A stretch of DNA of 64,000 nucleotides from Parietaria judaica (Eukaryota; Streptophyta; Magnoliopsida; Rosales; Urticaceae), in NCBI GenBank assembly GCA_954871525.1, contig OX940862.1:37502232-37566231 (forward strand), written 5' to 3'. Below are positions 47,575 to 63,000 of the stretch, one piece after another; position 1 is the stretch's first letter, and every line of letters begins with the position of its first letter. The position numbers and the translations under genes are program-made. Under the pieces are notes generated by a model. It saw only the letters and a list, made by a program, of their open reading frames with translations. It had not been told where the DNA came from and did no database searches.

Positions 47575-50500
47575 TGTTGGTTATGCCCGAACCCGATATT
47601 GTATCTCTCGGGCTATCGGATATCGACCCGATAACCATAACCGACATTATGGGCCCACTCGGGCCCAAGTATTAATTATGATTCATATTAATTAATAATA
47701 GATTAATTAATCCATGATTGGGCTTTTAGAAAGCCCATTAGGTGGGCTTTTAGAAAGCCCACTCGGTCATGACCATAGGGTATTATAAATACCACATCAT
47801 GACTCATAATTAAATACAACACACACCAGAGAAACCCTAGCCTCCTAGAAAATTCGAGCTCCCCTCCCTTGGTAGTCGAATTTTGGCTTGCTCCCCGGTT
47901 CAATCAACGGTTGATCATCTAAACACCGACAAGGATCTAACCTATCCTCCGAGGTGTTTTCCGGTCATCTAAGACGTTCCCGAGTGACGTGGTGGACGAA
48001 ATAGAGGCGCAACACTTGAGGTGCTCAATCCTAAATTCGACAAGCTCCAGAATCAAAGGAATCGGCAGTTATTCGGTACAGTTGGCAAAAGTACCGAAGT
48101 TTGGTAACGATCTCTAAACGATGTCTTAATTCTCGTAATTATTCTAGATCTTTATTGTTCGATGATATCCCGTGATTTCCGCCTCGGGATTGAGAAAAAG
48201 TCATCGAAAAACCCAACAGTGGTATCAGAGCCGGTCTGAGTAATTTTCGAAAATTAGATATGTTGACCGAAATAATTTTAGAAAATTTTTGGTGTGATTA
48301 GATTTTCAGTGGGAGCATTAGAAAATTAATTATGTTAATTTTTGTGTGTTGATTCGGGATCCGATTTTGAATCGGGATTGGATTTTATTTAAAAATTAAC
48401 ATACCGGTATTTAGATACGGAATAATTTTCTGTAATTTTAGAGGGTTTAATAATTCTAGTGGGAGCAAAATTGTTATTGGAATCACTAAAAACGGCAACG
48501 AAATTAGCCGGCACATGCATTGGGATGTGTGGTGCCTATGGTTTCTGAAACCCTAATTTTTCGTGTGAAATTTTGGGGCCCAGCCACTCGGATGGCCCAT
48601 GCCCACACCCATTCACGCGGGTCGGGTATTGACCCAAGTCAAACTTTCGCGGGTCGGAGAACGACCCACAAACCCACGCGAAGATCGAGATCGCCGATCT
48701 CCTCCACGCACGACGGTCGTGCATTCCCATCGTTTGACGACGGGGATAACGGCGAGCTTGTGCGACGAAGACGATGCATGAGCTCCGGCCAACGAAGACG
48801 TCGCTCACCGTGAGGAGAGCCAACCCGTGCGCCCAATGAAGTCCGTCGCACAACCACCTCGCCCACGAAGTCTGACGATGAAGCAAATCATCGTCCAACC
48901 ACGGCGATTCCGACGAGCCTCTATGACGACGGCGAAGACGGGCAGCTCGGCGACGGCGTGGCTCGATGGGTGACGGCGCGGCTCGGAGGCTGAAGCGTGT
49001 TGCCCTAGGGCTTCACTCAGCCTTGGGCTTGGAATTGGGCCCAAGAACAAACAAAAGAAAGCCCAAAATAAAGTGCTTGGTCAATCTGGTTTGACCAGAA
49101 GTTGACCAAACGTGGTGGGGCAATCCGTGAGCCCGCCACGGTTTGTTGATCACAAATTCGGGTTTGACCCGAAGCCCGTGGTCAAACTCGACTCCCTAAA
49201 TTATTAATTTTATTTTATTAATTTTATTTAATAATTTTAATTATGAATTTAATTATTATTTAATTTTAATTTTGTAAATTGGATTTTCAATTATACCCCT
49301 CTAAATTAAAAGGAAATTTATTTAATGATAAATTTGTTTAAATCTTTAATTATTTTAAATAAACAAGATTTAAACAAATTTATAAACTTAGTAAATTGGA
49401 TTTACTTAGGCAGGGGCTGTTTGCCCTGCCCATAATGCTCGGATTGCCCGAGGGCAACCCGTACAAGCTCGGGTTTATCCCGAGCTTGTATCCCGGTATT
49501 TGATATTTAATTATATTTATGTTTAATTAATTTAAAATACGATTTAAAGTGTTTATTTTATTTTATATATAGTTATTATAAATATCTTTAAATATAAGAA
49601 TTGAAAATCTAATATATGATATTAATTATTAATAAATTTGATTTATTCAATATTATTATCAATCTTATGAAGTTTGTTTCCATTTAATATTTATGTTATT
49701 CATTTATTGATTTACAAATTGTTTGTTCATAAATTTTATTTATAATCAATAATTCTTAATTAGATTAAGATAATGAATAATCTTTTATTTATTATAGTAA
49801 TACAAAAGAACTAAACTTTAATGGAAATAAAAGATATATATATTATGATTAGAGATAGTTTATCTATAAGATAGTTATTTATCTTTTATTTTGTTCTATG
49901 ACAAAGCATGATTAAAGATATCTTATCTATAAAGATAGTTATTTATCTTTTATTCATTTATAGAAAAGATAAATCATGAATCAAGATATTTTATCTTTAA
50001 GTGATTTATTTATCTTTTAATTAAAGATAAAAGGGTTTGTCTTTAAAAATTTCATAATATATATATATATATATGTATACTTTCAGAAGTATATTTTATT
50101 CGAAATAGAATATGTTTTACAAAATAGGATTATGTATTACATATTCATTGTCTTAATTCTTAGAACATTTTAATTAGTTAACTATGTTTAGTTTAAGACA
50201 AAACTTAGGATCACCTAAAACCCCTCAATAAATATTAGGTATAATGTCTTCCAACGGCTGGGTCCTCGATCTAATTGAGAAAAGTTTTGAGTGTGTCTCT
50301 AACCCAAGGGAGTGCTCTTATACCCTCTTTTAGACGCGTAGGGCGACCTATACTGTCCGCCGATTCACCCCTTGGGTCTACCTAAACGAGTACTCTAATT
50401 AGGTTAGATATCGTAGACAATTCTTTTGAAATCGGTTAGAATGATAAATGAAAAATTGTTTTTCTTTTCTAAACGTCAGAGATAATATAGGATATTAGAG

Positions 50501-53500
50501 CAATTGTTGACTTTCTCTGAGTGACTAATTAATGGAATTGATGAGGGTTACTTTTCCATTAACAAATCACGAAATATTATATAAAGTCCTTATGATATAT
50601 ACTTTTATGTAACATCTTTATTATAATAAGTAATTTATAATTTACATGTAAATACTAGAATTAGTAATGTGCTTATTATTTGTTTCATTTAATGTATATG
50701 AAACGAGTGTCAACAAAAGATCACTTGAAAAATTGTTTTAAAAGAACATGGAAACGAGTTTCCAAATCAAAAGGAAAGAGATTTCCTTGGAATGGCAAAG
50801 GCTTCTGAAATAATGTTCGGAGCCTTGATAAAGAAATGATTCTTCATAATAGATGAATACTCATTTGGAGCCACCTGACAAAACTTCCAGAACTAATAAG
50901 AATGCTTATAAGAAGCATTTCGAAATTAATGATAAAATGCTTTTCAAAAGCATAAAATCACTATAACATGGAAGTTCAATCAATATCCTCTGAAGATATG
51001 TGTATAGCAGGTTAAAACACAAGCGATGAAAGATTACAGAGAACTTATAGAATTCCAGAAAGTCTGTAAATTCTGAGGTTGGTTATAATTTGGGAAATTG
51101 ATAACTTACCTTAAAGAAAAGCTCATGTAAATGCTAAGATATTTAATGATATCTCTATTGACATCGTTTAGGATTCCTTGCTCAACTTTCACAAATTGGT
51201 TGTGATCAAGTTTAACAAAGAGCAATGGAATAATGGCTCTTACAGCAAAAGGTGAGTGGGACTCTAATCTTAGAGCGATCACATATGCGATGTGATTCCA
51301 AAATCTAAAAGTGCTTTCACTACAGATAACAAGGATTGTCCGACTTGTCTTGAAAGAGGTGAAATATACAGAGTAATGACTCTTCTTTAGGTACAAGCGT
51401 TTTAAGATAGTTTGACTATTTTAAATGATATATGTTCAATATATGATATTTAACGTTGTATGACAAAAGGCTTAAACCAAATAAACTCAATATAGCATAT
51501 CTCTAGTATTGTCATATAAGTCACAATAACGAGAGGCGCATCACCAAGCTCCATAATGATGGACATCTTGATCGTTCTGATTATGAATCTTACGAGAAAT
51601 GCGAATCTTGTCTTACTAACTGTATGACAAAATGCTCATTCAAAGGGGCACACTAAAGATTGATTGTGGCTTTAAACCACACATATTCATGTGTATGTGG
51701 TCAAATGCACAATTAGGATAAGGAAGGCTGATGGTACTTCATTAATTATGACTACCAACTGATTACTTCAGTCGGTACAATCATGTCTATTTAATTAAGA
51801 CAAAAGTTGAAATCACTTGACCGGTTCAAGGAATTCAAGAATGAAGTAGAAAACCAAAACGCTCAAAATAATAATAGGCCCTCGATCTGATCGAGACAAT
51901 TAATATTTGAGCAATAAGTATAAAGTTTTCCTGAGTGACAAAAGGTTTTTCTGATCATTTATTTCTCTCGATACACCTCATTTTACGAGGTGTATCGAGA
52001 GAACTCAACAAACTCTGTTAGACTTTGTTAGTACAATGATATGCCTATGTTTATAAAATGACATGCACTTTTAACTTGGTGCTACCACACTTTACAGTGT
52101 ATCATGAAAAGTGATTCCGACGATAACATATAAAGATATGATAAGGGATAAAACCCAATTTGTCGTTTACGAGAAAATTAATACACAAAATGGTTGTGAC
52201 AATTACGGAGCCTTTAAGAAAGGAAATCTTTCCTAGAAAGTCTAGTGGGAGAAAGTATGCACTTCATGAAGTACATAACTCACAAAATCTCGAGGAACTC
52301 AAGATGAACACAGAGGATGCTCACCAATGGTTGACTAAACTCCAGATAGGATCGTGGAAGAAAGTCAAGCCGAATGTAAAATGCTCTATATATGATTAAG
52401 CATTTGAGCAACCTAGTATGACACAAAAACCGTGTAAGTCGGATAAGGAACACGATGCAACTAAGAAAAGGATCTTCTCGCTTTGAACACAGAAGAACAA
52501 AATACTTAGATAAAGATGATGGACCACCACTTACAATGAAACGGTTAAAGGTGAAGACCTTGAGAAATGGCTAGGATCCATGAAATCAAATAGAATCATG
52601 TACATATACTAAGTATGTGACTTAGTTAAAGCACCCGAAGGGTTTATGCCCATACGATGCACGTAGATCTTCAAGGGAAGATATTCATGAATGGTAAAGT
52701 ACAAATGTACAAAAGGAGACTTGTAATGAAATAGTTCAAACAAGCCTATAGTAATGACTAAGAAGAAACGTTTTTCTCTTATTACCATGACTAAAGTCAA
52801 TTATGATTTCACTTGCTATTGCCAACTATGATTTAAGAATCAGGCAATTGGACATGAAGATAGTTTTCAGAATATAACTCTGAATAGGAACATGTATTGT
52901 ACACAACCTAACTAACTTCATTGATTCATAACATGTTTCTGAAGCATGCAAGTCAAATAGATACATACGTTCAAGTATGATCTATAGCAAGCATCTCTCA
53001 AATGAAATCTAGTTTTCAACGGAGAAACTAATGAGATTAGACTTCATCAAAAACAAAGATTAACCTTGTGTATACACGAAAGCTAGTGGGAGCACGGTAA
53101 TCCTTTAAAAGGATAGAAAATGATACGACGGTCATTCTTTATAGTAAAGAATGAATAAGTCATAGTACATAGAAAGGATGGCAAACAAGTTCAGAGTGAA
53201 CAAGAAAACTGAGGACTTATTCTGTAACTCCTAAGTTGCATCTTTCAAGAAAGCAGTGCCCTGAAATGTCAGAGCAATACAAACATAAAGAAAATGTTCT
53301 CTATACTACTGCTAATGACTTTATAAAGAAAGCCATATTATGTACCCATCTCGATGTATCATTTACCTTAACAAAACAAGCCAGTTCCAAACCTATCCCA
53401 AAATAGTCACTGGACTATCGTAAATAATATCTTCAGGTACCTTAGCGTCCAATGAAAGATCACTTATTTACGACAATGTTGATCAGTCAAGCATTATCGC

Positions 53501-55773
53501 TTATACTGATGCAAATCACCAAACTAATTGGGATAATTTCACATCGCAAGTAGAATATATACTCTGTCCTAAATGATGGTACTGTTATTTGGAACAACAG
53601 TAAGCAAGCTACTATAGTGGACTTGACCATCAAATCTGAGTATATAGCATCATAAGATGCAGCTGTAGAAGCTTTCTAGATCAGGAAATTTTGTTCCTGA
53701 TCACAGTGTAGTTTCTAGCATTGGTGATCCAGTGCGGCTCCTTGCTGAAAACAACGGAGCCAAGGCACGAGTCAAGAAACTAAGATCACAGAACAAGAGA
53801 AAGGTTCTCAGTGATCAAAGACATAATTGATCAGAAGGTTGTTGCGATGAAAACAGTAGACACAGCGTAAACGTGGTTGACTCGATGACCAAGGCTTCAT
53901 CAATAGAAAAGTATTATGGTCATACAAGATCTAGAAGAGTCTAGATGCTTGTGGTCTATTCTAACACGTTGAACTCTTACTTTATTTTGTTAAAAGTATA
54001 AAGTTCAAATACAAATTTTATGTAACTATTATACATTGAATTTGAAGCACAATATTATTTCTTTAAAAGGCAAGTTTCATCATTTAAAAGTTAATATCAA
54101 TATGTTATTCAAAACTTTGATATCAAGCTATACAAATGTAGTTCCTAAGATGTCTTCGAGACATTCTTGAATTTCCCCAGTCAAAGAAATCATTATGAAG
54201 AAACAAAGAGGGACTATCAATGATATTCATAATTGACTGGTACATGTTGTTAAGATAAAAGGAAGGGGTCCTTGATATCTGAGAGATATTCTTATACATG
54301 TAGGCACTAGTCGGAATGACTAGCAGTGCTGGAAGACTCGCACTCTAAATATTCTCACATGGAAACAAAACCTTGATACAAGGGGACACTGAGAAACTTA
54401 GAGATATGAAGAGACTCCAAAGTTTGAGAACATCATGAGTCCATCACTGGGTAAGTTGCATGCTTAGATTACAGCTCAACGCTTACCGTAACTGGAAAGT
54501 CATAACAGTTGTAGTTGGGCATGTGATAAACCTTGTAGGATGGAATGGCGTTTCAAGAAAACATGCATCCCCCCATTCTTTTTGGGGCTATACACTCGGG
54601 GCCTTCTGAATAGGATAAGTAAAATGAAATCTGTGGCCACAGGCAAAACAAAAGAGTTTCTGTTTTGATGTTTCAATGCTTATACCTGAATCAGAAATTA
54701 GATCAGGCTTAACAGGTGTTCCAAACCATGACTTGTGCCGCATCTAGAGATGTAAAAGGATGTCGAAGGAATCAGTCATATACTTTATTTTAATCGTAAA
54801 GAACCACATGGTTCACCTCGATTAATTTATAAAAGAGGATTTAAAGTTTTGTAGATTGGGGGAAGTTAAGTCTAGGTGGAGGCCACTTACTTCTTGCATA
54901 CTCATATGAGTATGTGGCCAACACTACAGAATCCTACAGAGTCACACCGAACTCGCAACGGAAACGGAGTATGATGATTAAATTACAATGAAAAAAACTT
55001 CACATGTAACTTTGATGAACCAGGCATGAGTAGCTGAGAGAATGTACATCTAACCCAAGGCGGCATTCTCGAGTAATACTTTATGTGCAGTGCGTGCACG
55101 GAGATAGCCAATCCGGTGCGTTCGTGCAAGTGGGAGATTGTTGGTTATGCCCGAACCCGATATTGTATCTCTCGGGCTATCGGATATCGACCCGATAACC
55201 ATAACCGACATTATGGGCCCACTCGGGCCCAAGTATTAATTATGATTCATATTAATTAATAATAGATTAATTAATCCATGATTGAGCTTTTAGAAAGCCC
55301 ATTAGGTGGGCTTTTAGAAAGCCCACTAGGTCATGACCATAGGGTATTATAAATACCACATCATGACTCATAATTAAACACACAAGATAAACCCTAGCCA
55401 CCTAGAAATTCGAGCTCCCCTCCCTTGGTAGTCGAATTTTGGCTTGCTCCCGGTTCAATCAACGGTTGATCATCTAAACACCGACAAGGATCTAACCTAT
55501 CCTCCGAGGTGTTTTCCGGTCATCTAAGACGTTCCCGAGTGACGTGGTGGACGAAATAGAGGCGCAACACTTGAGGTGCTCAATCCTAAATTCGACAAGC
55601 TCCAGAATCAAAGGAATCGGCAATTATTCGGTACAGTTGGCAAAAGTACCAAAGTTTGGTAACGATCTCTAAACGATATCTTAATTCTCGTAATTATTCT
55701 AGATCTTTATTGTTCGATGATATCCCGTGATTTCCGCCTCGGGATTGAGAAAAAGTCATCGAAAAACCCAACA
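47575..55773 (+). mobile_element. Decayed Ty1/copia-type LTR element, second copy
   Basis: Copy of 2057-10255, with LTRs at 47575-48218 and 55139-55773, target duplication ccatg on both sides and the same pol remnants. One base differs (53106). Confidence 0.93.
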
Positions 55774-56782
55774 CCATGTAAGCCCATTCCCTTAACTTTA
55801 TGGATCGTATGGACCCGGAGGCCCTATTGAACCTGTTGGCTCCATTAGGCGCAGTCCATGTTTCCAATCACTAAGCTTTTAATGTACATTACATACTTTA
55901 ATTGAATTGGTCGATGTTTGTTCTGATATTGAATATATTGATAAACGTTCTACATACTATAGTTTATTAGTTTACATATATATATATATATAGCTGAAGA
56001 TTGCCATACATACTATATTGATTTATAACGTTATACATACCATGATATGTGGGTTGAAAATCGCAAATATGTATCTATATCCATGTTTGTTTTTATTTAT
56101 TTATTTATTTAGTGATTGCTTGTTAAGAAACCACCTATGACATAATTAAAGACTAACAATAATTGGTAAACAACATATCTACTAGGTTAAAAATATTAAC
56201 GGGTCGCTGTAATCTATATCCATACATATATTTGCTCTATTAATCTATTTGTTTGTAATATATAAGTGATAAGCTATATTCATACTAGAGTATATATATT
56301 AATAAGAAAAAATATGCGGGTTGTATAATAAGTGATACACGTTATTCATACGAGATTATTTTATTCAAAATATAAATTTGAGTTTATCTATTGAACTATT
56401 CAATTGTTTACTTAAGTTATGAAACAACTTATCTCATATCTTTCCAAATAATAGTTGGTAAACATTATATGTAATTATCTGGGTTAAAGTCTTAAACACT
56501 AATATACAGTAAGAAATTTATAAATTTATAAATTAATAATCGATAAATTAATAGTCTTTTCAAAATTATATATCATACTCGGTCACGACTTAAGCCAATG
56601 TAAAATATCATCAATTTATATAAAGGTAATATATTTTTAGAAAGCTATATAGAAATATATGATTCTATTGATATTATAAATTAATATTTATTTCAAAATC
56701 GCATGTATAACTAAGACTATTAATTTATCGATAAACTAATAACTCTAATTAATAAAATCTCACGGTCTCAACAATTTTAATT

Positions 56783-57982
56783 AGGTAATTAGAGGCATAA
56801 GTGGCTAAGGTTTTCGAATTTCCTTAGGCCTGATGTAAATGTCTAAAAACGACGGCAAAAGTCCCCAATGTGCACTAATCACTCTAATCACAAAATTTCA
56901 TCCAACTAATTGGATGGATGTTAGTCAACTGATGATGTGGCAGTGTTGACCGCCACGCGGACAACCACATGGCATGCCACATCATTTTTAATTTTTAATT
57001 TGTTTCCACATAATTTTTTTTGCAATTCTTTAACCTGGCCCACTTTTCTTCTCGCTTTCTCTCTCGTTGCCACGTGTTCTCTATTTCCCACACTATGACA
57101 TGTGTCATCCAAATAACTAGCATTTTTTTTTTTTGCATTTATAAGGTTGAAACCTAAAGCCCAAAGAAACAAAACACTAAACCACCGAAGTTATTTGGTG
57201 ACATATTGTAATGAATATAACAATTTAAATAGCAAACATATTAAGAGATTATCAAGATAAGTATAATTAACTAAACCAATATGAAATAATATTGTATAAT
57301 TAGCATAACAAGTAATCCACATTATCTAAAGTTTGGTTTTATATAGTTGGACTTTATCAAGATAAGTATAAAATTTCTAAACAATCAAAAGGGTTTACGT
57401 TAGTCAAGTCACATTATTCATTTTTTAAAATTTCTATAGATTTATGATCATCATGTTTATTAACTAATCATAATAAGCTAGTTACAGTAGCTATGTTAAA
57501 CTCATTTTTTTTATTTAATTAGTCGTGATATTGTTAATAAATACATAAATTTATTTCATATTTATTTTACTTTATTAAATTATCATAAGATGTAAGTATT
57601 TAAAACTCTTAAGTAGGATAATATTTATAATTTTAGTAGTATTTTCAGCAACTACCAAAAAATAAACTTATAAGTAGGATAATATTTACAACTTTAGTAG
57701 TATTTTCAACAACTAACCAAAAATAAACTTATAAGTAGGATAATATTTACAACTTTAGTAGTATTTTCAACCACTACCCAAAAAATGACGGATTATAATC
57801 GAAAATATATCTCACATTTTAATCGATATGTTTGCTATTTAAATTGTTATATCCATTACATTTTGACACCAAATACATTTGATGTAGTAATTTAGTGCTT
57901 TCTTTATTTGGGTTTGGTCATGGTTCCAAAATACAAATACAAAATATTTTGATTACTTATTTGGATGACACGTGGGACAACT

Positions 57983-58028
<46 letters not shown>

Positions 58029-58330
58029 CGTGGCAACGTGGGAGAGGGCGAGAAAATAAGTTAGTCCCCGTAAAAAAATTAAAAATAAAATAAAAAAGAC
58101 GTGGCAATTTTTTTTATATAAAAAAAGACTACATGGCGTGCCACGTAGATGTCCGCGTGTCAGTCAACACTGCCACATCATCATTTGACTAACAATCATC
58201 CAATTAATTGGATGGAATTTTGTGATTAGAGTGATTAGTGCACATTGGGGACTTTTGCCGTCGTTTTTGGGCATTGGCATCATGCCTAAGGAAATTCGAA
58301 AACATTGGCCACTTATGCCGCCAATTACCC
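56783..58330. mobile_element. Long-TIR MULE, second copy
   Basis: Copy of 11265-12812 with the same 9-bp target duplication and the 61-bp tandem units at about 57606-57788. Confidence 0.9.
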
Positions 58331-59077
58331 ATTTTAATTTATAGAGATTTTAGTATATATATTAGAGATAATTACGGCAAAAGTAGTCACAATTATTCAA
58401 AATAGAGCGACATATTCTCAAACGCTATATATTGCGTTGATTAAGTACCACATGTCGGTGAATATTTGCATTTTCCAGTGATTCCCTTTTATGTGTCTCT
58501 ACTTATGTTGAATTGTTTACACGTCTAAAACTCATAAGCACTCATTTTTTCTCTCATCAAATTCATATTAAATACTTCAATCTGGGTTTTACACATGGAA
58601 ATGAGTTAATATGAAGGCTAAATGGGCACACGTTGTCAAATATTGGCAATATATGCAAAGAAAGAAAGAAAAAAACGCATCATAATAACGCTGTAATTTG
58701 AAGAAGAATTAGAACATATGCCACTAGTATCCCTTTATTTATTTGTCTATCTAGACTATTTAATTGGTTGGTTACTTGTTAAGAAACCACTTATGTCATA
58801 TTTGTTCGAACAATAATTGGTAAACATCGCACATATACACTAGTTGAAGATCGCCAAGATCTACATGTATTTATTGCTTGATCCCGTTAACTTGTTCACA
58901 GAAACACGTGCTTTGCATGCTAACCAAAGAGCTCTCTCATTTTATACATAAAATAAACATTTTTATATTGGGGTTTCACACTTTTAATTAATTTTTGCAA
59001 ACCCATTTAAGGATCTTTCTTTGATCACTTTCTTTTCGGGTGGAAAATATTTTGTTGCTCCAAAAATAACAAGATAC

Positions 59078-60061
59078 ATGATGATGAGGGACAAAAGCGT
59101 CTTGAATCACCAAAGAAACAAGGCTTTGAATATTGAATCCCAAAAAGTGGCTTATTTCTTTCTCTGGGTGATCGTCACCTTCATCATCTTCTCTCTAGTC
59201 CACAAGGATTCTATCTCCAAGGTGCGTCAAATTAACATAAATTAAACTCAAATCTTCACTAGCATAATTATATCACTGTATGTATTATACTTTTTTTATT
59301 TTCAATATTTCTTATGTAATTTTTTGTGAGAGACCTTGGCAAGATAATTTTTTCAGAGGGTTCTCAAGATATATATTGGTATATATCGAGCATATTTAAA
59401 CGTAAAAGTATAGATAAATTTTGATATGAGTACTTATATGTGTATTATAATTTTATAAAAAAAAAGTGTATTATACATATAGATATAGTAGCATATTACT
59501 ATTATGTAAAACTTTTACACGTATGGGACCCCTTAAATTTGGGGCTCTAGGCGCAGACCTCCTTTACCTATGCCGAAGGCCAGCTCTGATATTTAGTACC
59601 CGTTTCTGACATTTTAATTATTGTATGAAAACTGTACGAAATGTCTATTTTTGTGTCAAACCTTTTAAGAAATGGTCATTCGTGAGAGTAAAAATTACAC
59701 ACAGTGCGTAGTTTTTAAAAAAGTTTGACACAAAATGGGCATTGTGTTCATTTGCCCTTAATTGTATTATCCTAATTAATGACTTCATGTGTTTTAGTAC
59801 ACAAAATATGATCCCTTAATTAATTCTATAATTTTCTATTTATATGATTATCTTCTCCTTTTCTTTTTCTTCGTTTTTATATAATTAAACAAGTAGAGAC
59901 CTTATTATTCATATGTGATGTAAAATTTATGGCGTGTTTTCTTTTAAATTCAGGTTTTCAACAAAGCATGGGACAGCTCTCATGAGAGTTCTTCATGTCC
60001 AACAATCCTTCGATTCGATGATTTCGGAGCTAATAAGGGAAACGGCTTAGACGACACTAAC
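59078..60061 (+). CDS. Polygalacturonase gene A, second copy, exons 1-2 only in view
   Basis: Exons 59078-59221 and 59954-60061 repeat those of the first copy without change: the hydrophobic anchor segment and the [11 protein letters not shown] motif. Intron 2 again starts with gtatatac followed by a copia LTR at 60070. The remaining exons would lie beyond the window, so the completeness of this copy is unknown. Confidence 0.8.
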
Positions 60062-60069
60062 GTATATAC

Positions 60070-63000
60070 TGTGATCATAATTGTGACTTCCTCGACAAGT
60101 AAACTTGCAGAGCAAGTTTGTCTTCATATCACGTTTTGATTATTATTGTTATTTTATTTCTTTACTTGCTAGTCAAGCTTGTTAGGGTAGAATTGTCATT
60201 TCCTTTGCTAGTGTGAGTGCTATATAAACACCACTAAGTTGCATGTATTTAAACAACTCCAATCTCAGTTTTATTCGACATCTCCTATTCCTCCAAATAA
60301 TATTTTCTCTCATTGCCTTGTGTTATTTTCCTTCCTCGTTCATCAACTCACAAAGTAATACACATACATCATATATTAATACACATTGAGTGGGAAAGTG
60401 TGGCCTTGATTGAGTGTTGTTGTCGTTTGGCTTGGTGGACGGTGAGCAACAAAGATTCGAGGTGACGTGTTTTGGCAGCGCGTCCCGTTATTCGGAACCA
60501 ACATTTGGTATCAGAGCGGGGTTGTCGTTATTGTTAAGTCCCTTGAAATTCTTAGTATGCTCTGTGGTTGCGGTTTCGACTGATCTTCCACATCATAAAC
60601 GATTTCTTGAGATTTTACAGTACGAGTTCCCTTTATGCCGAAGTACATGGAGTCGTCAAGCAAGTCAACCGGAGGACACGTTACACTGCAGTACCCGATG
60701 CTCACGAAGAGCAACTACGCAGTGTGGGCGCTGAAGATGCGAGTAAATCTGCAGTCGCAAGGAGTCTGGGAGGTTGTAGAAGGCGGAGATGTCGAAGCGC
60801 ACAAGGATAGGATGGCTCTCGCCGCCATCTATCAGGGAGTTCCGGAAGATATCCTTCTCATGATCGGCGAGAAGGATTCCGCAAAGAAGGCGTGGGAGAC
60901 GTTGCGGACGATGAACATGGGCGCAGAACGCGTCAGAGAAGCCAAGGTTCAAACCTTGAAAAGCGAGTTCGAGGTTCTCCGTATGAGAGACGGTGAATCC
61001 GTGGACGAGTTCGCTATGAAGCTTTCATCTCTTGCAACGGGTATCCGCTCACTAGGCGAACCGGTGGACGAGACCACCGTGGTCAAGAAATTCTTGAGAT
61101 CTGTAACTCACAGATACATGCAGATCGTGACGTCGATCGAGCAGTTCGGCGACCTCAAGACTATGTCAGTCGAGGAGGTTGTCGGTCGTCTTAAAGTCCA
61201 CGAGGAGAGGCTTCGGGGCTATGGCGACAAAGACGAGGAGAAACACCTCCTGCTCACGCATGAAGAATGGAAGGCTAAGCAGAAGTGGAACCAGCGAGAA
61301 GGTTCTTCTTCAAGCTCGTCGAGTCGCAACGGATACGGCAGCGAAAGCCGTGGACGTGGCAGAGGCCGAGGTCGAGGACGTGGTCGCGACCAGCGTGGTC
61401 GAGGCAGCAGCACTCCCCGCCAAGACGGCGCCACTCGCAAGGACAAGAGCACAGTGAAGTGCTATAATTGTCAGAAGTATGGTCACTACGCAAATGAGTG
61501 TCATACTAAGAAACGCGACGAAGAAGCGAATCTGGTGAGATTCGATGACGAAGAGCACGCACTTATGTTCGCCGAGGAGATGGTGGAGTTAAGTAGCGAC
61601 GAGCACGACGACCAGGATGTGGTCGACGAGACACACGTCGAGCAGGAGCGCGTCGACGTAGTACTTGACGACCAGGTATCCACAGAGGAGGTACCTGACG
61701 ACCAAGTACCGAGCCGAGTGGACGAGCTGATGATGGCAGAGAAGCCAAGCTCGACCAGGAAGAACGACGAGCAAACCAGAAAGGTGATGCTCAATGAAGA
61801 CAAGATTGTCGCCAACCTACTTGCAGATGGCGAAGAGAAGGTCTATACCGACATTTGGTATTTGGACAACGGAGCCAGCAACCACATGACGGGTCATCGA
61901 GCGAAGTTTGAAGAGCTCGACGAGAAGATCACAGGAAACGTGAAGTTTGGCGATGGTTCCATCGTCGACATCAAAGGCAGAGGGTCCATCCTGTTCAAGT
62001 GTAAGAATGGGGACCAGCGCCTACTGACCGAAGTCTACTACATACCGAAGCTGAAGAGTAACATCATCAGCTTAGGACAAATGACGCAGATTGGTCACAC
62101 AGTGATCTTATCCGGAGAGTTCCTAAAGATGTGGAACAGCGACGGCGCCTTATTAATGAAGGTGAAGAGATCACCGAGTCGGTTGTACAAGATCAACCTG
62201 ATGGTAGATCAACCGATTTGCTTGATGGCGTCGATCGCAGACCCAGCATGGCTATGGCATGCGAGACTTGGGCACGTGAATTTTCACGCCCTCAAGATGA
62301 TAGGCGACAAAGAGATGGCCTTTGGGGTACCGAAGATTGAACACCCCGACCAGCTATGTGAATGTTGTATGGTCACGAAACAGGCAAGAGTGCCATTTCC
62401 TATCAAGGCCAAGTTCCGAGCAGAGCGACCCCTCCAACTGGTGCACGCTGACCTGTGTGGTCCATTCAGCCCAGCAACCCTAGCTGGCAACAAGTACTTC
62501 TTTTTGCTTGTTGATGATTACAGCCGATTGATGTGGGTGTACACACTCAAAGAGAAGGCAGGAGCCTTTGAAGTCTTCAAAAAGTTCAAGCGGCTCGTGG
62601 AGAATCAGTCAGGACATAGACTGAAGACTTTGCGAACAGACCGTGGAGGAGAGTTCACGTCTGAGAAGTTCGCCGAGTACTACGGAGAAGAAGGTGTAGA
62701 GCGACACCTCACTGCACCATACACGCCCCAGCAGAACGGCGTGGTGGAGAGACGGAATCGAACCGTCATGGACACTGCAAGGAGCTTGATGAAAAGCATG
62801 CAAGTCCCAGCAAACTTCTGGGGAGAAGCAGTACGTCACGCGGTTTACTTGCTGAACCGCTTGCCGACAAAGGCGCTAGGCGAGCGCACCCCTTACCAAG
62901 CATGGAAAGGGAAGAAACCTCATCTGGAGCATTTAAAGGTGTTTGGGTGCACCGCACATGTGAAGACTGTTGGACCAAATCTCAAAAAACTCGATGATCG